From: Promethearchaeota archaeon
GTDB lineage: Archaea; Asgardarchaeota; Lokiarchaeia; Sigyniarchaeales; Promethearchaeaceae
Direction of reading: 5' to 3'
Length of the DNA stretch: 64,000 nucleotides
Assembly (NCBI GenBank): GCA_016933055.1
Contig: JAFGBS010000004.1
Span: 62,001 to 126,000 of the forward strand
In this document: piece after piece, positions 62,094-64,000 of the stretch
Layout: each line of letters starts with the position of its first letter
Numbering within the stretch: the stretch's first letter is position 1
The notes under the pieces: generated by a model
Told to the model about the DNA's origin: nothing
Seen by the model: the letters and a program-made list of their open reading frames with translations, nothing else
Database searches by the model: none
Made by a program: the position numbers and the translations under genes

Positions 62094-62315
62094 TTATCCC
62101 TTGTATTTGATTGCTAGTGCCATATCATCTTTAGTGATTTTCTTTCTTTTCGCATGTTTTGCAAATTTAAGTGCTTGTTGGGTTAATTCAGTTGCAACTT
62201 CTTCCAGATTTAGAATTAACAAATCAACCGCATTGCGTGCTACAATATTTGCACCACTTTTCTTCATAAGTTTTCGAAGTGGACTCCATGCAAAAGATCT
62301 TTTCTTCTTTGCCAT
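62094..62315 (-). CDS. archaeal histone
   Basis: 73 residues forming one histone fold: FAWSPLRKLMKKSGA, VARNAVDLLILNLEEVATELTQQALKFAKHA and KRKKITKDDMALAIKYKG. Dimers wrap DNA. GGAGG lies about 8 nt before the ATG. The leader has a hairpin-forming repeat, and the promoter region has symmetric and repeated motifs (see findings). Confidence 0.95.
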   Translation of the reverse strand: MAKKKRSFAWSPLRKLMKKSGANIVARNAVDLLILNLEEVATELTQQALKFAKHAKRKKITKDDMALAIKYKG

Positions 62316-62733
62316 TTTGAATTCCTCCGCAGATTGTTATACTCAAAAATTGTGTATAACAAACCACAATGAAAATACTACAACTCAAATATTTAAACTT
62401 TTTCACGTTTCGGTTAAAATTTGAACCGTTCTATTCAACTCGACAAAATGTATCAATAAAAACTCGTTAAAAAATTACCCACTCTTCCGGAAGAATTTGT
62501 CAACTCAAATCGAATTTTGTTAAAAATTTGAGTTAATATTCTCAATAAGGAGGAGGATTCAGATGTAAAACGACCATTACTCCGAGAAATCATACCTATC
62601 ATGATATACGCAGTAATTTAACAACACTACAAAACAATGGAATTCCCACAAATTTTTATAAAAATTAGATGAGCTGGTTATCACTTTAATACATAGCATA
62701 GATACTGTTGGAAAAAAAGAATGAAACACACAT
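62316..62733. promoter_or_regulatory. histone promoter and leader region
   Basis: Minus-strand TATA AATATTTAAA (62388-62397) predicts a start near 62367. The leader begins with a 9-bp inverted repeat TTGTTATAC/GTATAACAA (62334-62342 and 62354-62362). Upstream lies the near-palindrome CGGTTAAAATTTGAACCG (62411-62428). CAACTCAAAT occurs at 62381-62390 and 62501-62510, and its 9-nt core in inverse at 62526-62534. GGAGGAGG before an ATG-TAA pair (62563-62568) is also present. No coding frame accepted. Confidence 0.6.
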
Positions 62734-63069
62734 TTAAGAAATCTTAAATAATGAAAACATCCGACGTTTGAATAACTCAAAACCTTCATATTGCTCTTCC
62801 GGTGTCGGTATTTTACCTCTTGGTTGAGTCATTTTACCGTATAGGGGTTCGAATGTAATTCTAACCTTCACTCCTTCAAATCGCTCAGCAAGTTTCTTTA
62901 ACTCTCGGTTAAGAAAAATCATAGTTTCTGTTTCGACATCTCCTAGGAGGTAGATATTATGGTTTATCCTTTTCCAATATTGTACAATATCGCTATCTTT
63001 TGAATCCGCTTTCCGAACATCTGCTACAGTTAAGTACCCTTCATAAATAGCTCTTCTTTTTCTACCCAT
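62734..63069 (-). CDS. unknown basic protein
   Basis: 111 residues, not recognised. Starts MGRKRRAIYEGYLTVADVRK, has a helix (MIFLNRELKKLAERFEG) and strand (VKVRITFEPLYGKMT), and ends FKRRMFSLFKIS. It is 12 nt from the upstream gene on the same strand and probably shares its transcript. Confidence 0.65.
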   Translation of the reverse strand: MGRKRRAIYEGYLTVADVRKADSKDSDIVQYWKRINHNIYLLGDVETETMIFLNRELKKLAERFEGVKVRITFEPLYGKMTQPRGKIPTPEEQYEGFELFKRRMFSLFKIS

Positions 63070-63081
63070 CTCTGTCTCTTC

Positions 63082-64000
63082 CTATCTACGTAATGCGCGG
63101 GGATTCATCATCATTTTTTCTTCATCTGATGATATTTCCAATATGTATTGTTCATTTTTCATCACTTTACGGATGTGAATGATTTGCCTGAAGATTTCTT
63201 CTTTGAATTTTAACATCATTGTGAATAGCATTACTATACGGAAGAAATTCACGTCCTTATAATATTCCTCATCGTAGAAAAAGACATTAAATTTGCCACC
63301 AATATTGAGTTTTTTTTCATCAATTTTTGCTAAAATACGATCATCGCCTAGTAAAATTTCCCAATCCGATCCAATCGTTATTCTTTTTTCATCGAATGTA
63401 AAAATCTCCCATTTCTTTTCTTTTGTTTTTCCATCATCCCTTAAAAGGCAAAATGAAAAGATTTCCCCAATTTTTGGCAAACGCGTATGATTTTTCATAA
63501 TATTAATTACATATTTATATCGAGGTAATACGATTCGAAAACATGCAATTGTATCATCTGAACCTGTGCTGTTTGTGATAGACTCGGCAACCATCTCCTC
63601 AATAGAACCCAAAAATGCAACTGATTCCTCATTAAACCACTTTATGATCAGTCTTTTTTTTCCAATATCTTTTTCAGGAATGTCGTCCCACGTTGCAGAA
63701 TTATACCCGAATATACTATCTGCTTTCCCCCCCTCAATAACTTTTCCTACTAATTCTAAATTACGGGAAAAAAGCCGATTTTTTGCCATAAAGCGCTCTC
63801 GTTGGTAAATTCCTATCTCAGCATTATGTAAATCCGTTAACCAGAAATCTACTACACATTTTTTCTCGAATCTTTCTTTAGGATGCTCTTTTTTTGGATT
63901 TTTTGAGACTTTGGTTGTCTTTTTATCTTGCTTTGTCGTCTCCTTATTTAAGCTGATAAATTTATCAGCTATATCGTTTTCTAATTCATCGATTCCTTTT
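63082..64000 (-). CDS. unknown protein, 5' end beyond the window; possible LURP/tubby-like domain
   Basis: A frame open from the right edge to a stop at 63082 gives over 300 residues; the first Met inside (63789) is not the start, because the upstream part reads as protein: a helix, a lysine-rich linker (about visible residues 20-47) and VVDFWLTDLHNAEIGIYQRERF. The middle (WEIFTFDEKRITIGSDWEIL, then ILAKIDEKKLNIGGKFNVFFYDEEYYKDV) resembles the strand pattern of LURP-one/tubby-like domains; this is a tentative likeness. It lies upstream of the small basic protein. Confidence 0.6.
   Translation of the reverse strand, partial: KGIDELENDIADKFISLNKETTKQDKKTTKVSKNPKKEHPKERFEKKCVVDFWLTDLHNAEIGIYQRERFMAKNRLFSRNLELVGKVIEGGKADSIFGYNSATWDDIPEKDIGKKRLIIKWFNEESVAFLGSIEEMVAESITNSTGSDDTIACFRIVLPRYKYVINIMKNHTRLPKIGEIFSFCLLRDDGKTKEKKWEIFTFDEKRITIGSDWEILLGDDRILAKIDEKKLNIGGKFNVFFYDEEYYKDVNFFRIVMLFTMMLKFKEEIFRQIIHIRKVMKNEQYILEISSDEEKMMMNPRALRR

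Noticed and set aside
62101..62424. 107-codon frame antisense to the histone gene
   Set aside because: Shadow of the conserved histone reading frame.
62577..62789. 70-codon frame upstream of the histone gene
   Set aside because: Overlaps the end of a better gene and has no start signal; composition looks random.

Overview
This AT-rich window carries an information-processing gene set that is clearly archaeal: TFB, Orc1/Cdc6, L15e, S17e, aIF2-beta, NMD3, RNase P proteins, a histone, FtsZ and a thermosome-like chaperonin. Mixed in are families typical of Asgard archaea (Promethearchaeota): an MglA/Ras-like GTPase, two proteins with tandem roadblock/LC7-like domains, two V4R (TRAPP-like) proteins, a RING-like zinc-finger protein and an RPA32-like protein with OB-fold plus winged helix. 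The 16S rRNA gene has an archaeal start and end and stands alone, with no 23S beside it. My best inference is an Asgard archaeon, probably of the Heimdallarchaeia; phylogenetic placement of the 16S would settle this.

Layout. 1-5.4 kb: end of an E2-type acyltransferase, an FkbM methyltransferase, an 800-bp gap, a degenerate PAP2-like membrane protein, a HIT protein, a NIF3-like protein and a metal-less gamma-carbonic-anhydrase-like protein. 5.7-10.1 kb: TFB, DUF2095, then L15e, a COG1325 RNA-binding protein and the RNase P proteins Rpp30 and Pop5, followed by two unknown genes. 10.2-13.8 kb: a 58-residue winged-helix protein, an unknown protein, and L3-L4-L23 as a shortened ribosomal operon. 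13.8-20.7 kb: a membrane protein, a divergent TFB, an e-MtaB-type tRNA methylthiotransferase, tRNA-Glu(CTC), small zinc-ribbon and chaperone-like proteins, a SPOUT methyltransferase, S17e, a secreted protein and a PRC-barrel protein. 20.8-27.5 kb: Orc1/Cdc6, an ArsR-like regulator and a Tad/Flp-like type IV pilus locus (prepilin peptidase, Flp-like pilin, ATPase, pilin-like protein, tandem platform protein). 27.5-31.6 kb: two V4R proteins, SRP RNA, an MglA-like GTPase, an unknown partner and a tandem-roadblock protein. 31.6-33.5 kb: 16S rRNA with its processing stem.

33.6-39.7 kb: a PAC2 protein with a HbYX-like tail, a PLP decarboxylase-fold protein, the RPA32-like protein and a tight cluster aIF2-beta, DUF424, NMD3, RIO1, PNO1 for translation initiation and ribosome maturation. 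39.7-47 kb: FtsZ, tRNA-Leu, Tsr3, a second tandem-roadblock protein, a chaperonin with an eroded ATPase site, a membrane-anchored HerA-type ATPase and a YchF-like GTPase. 47-55.3 kb: a radical-SAM protein flanked by two tiny membrane-protein genes, four tRNAs (Ala, Glu, Asn, initiator Met), a ThiI-like PP-loop protein, a SWIM protein, a glycosyltransferase, a site-2-protease-like enzyme and a CTU1/Ncs6-like tRNA thiolase. 55.3-64 kb: two structured intergenic regions, the RING-like protein, Pcm, a PfkB kinase, an RPA1-like multi-OB protein, MfnB and a HisA relative (methanofuran-type biosynthesis), a histone with a structured leader, and two unknown proteins running off the right edge.

The genome is compact. 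Convergent genes overlap at their 3' ends in at least six places. Several promoters show a TATA box about 25 nt before the start codon (leaderless genes), while other genes have good Shine-Dalgarno sites matching the CCTCC at the 16S 3' end. I saw no CRISPR array and no insertion sequence.
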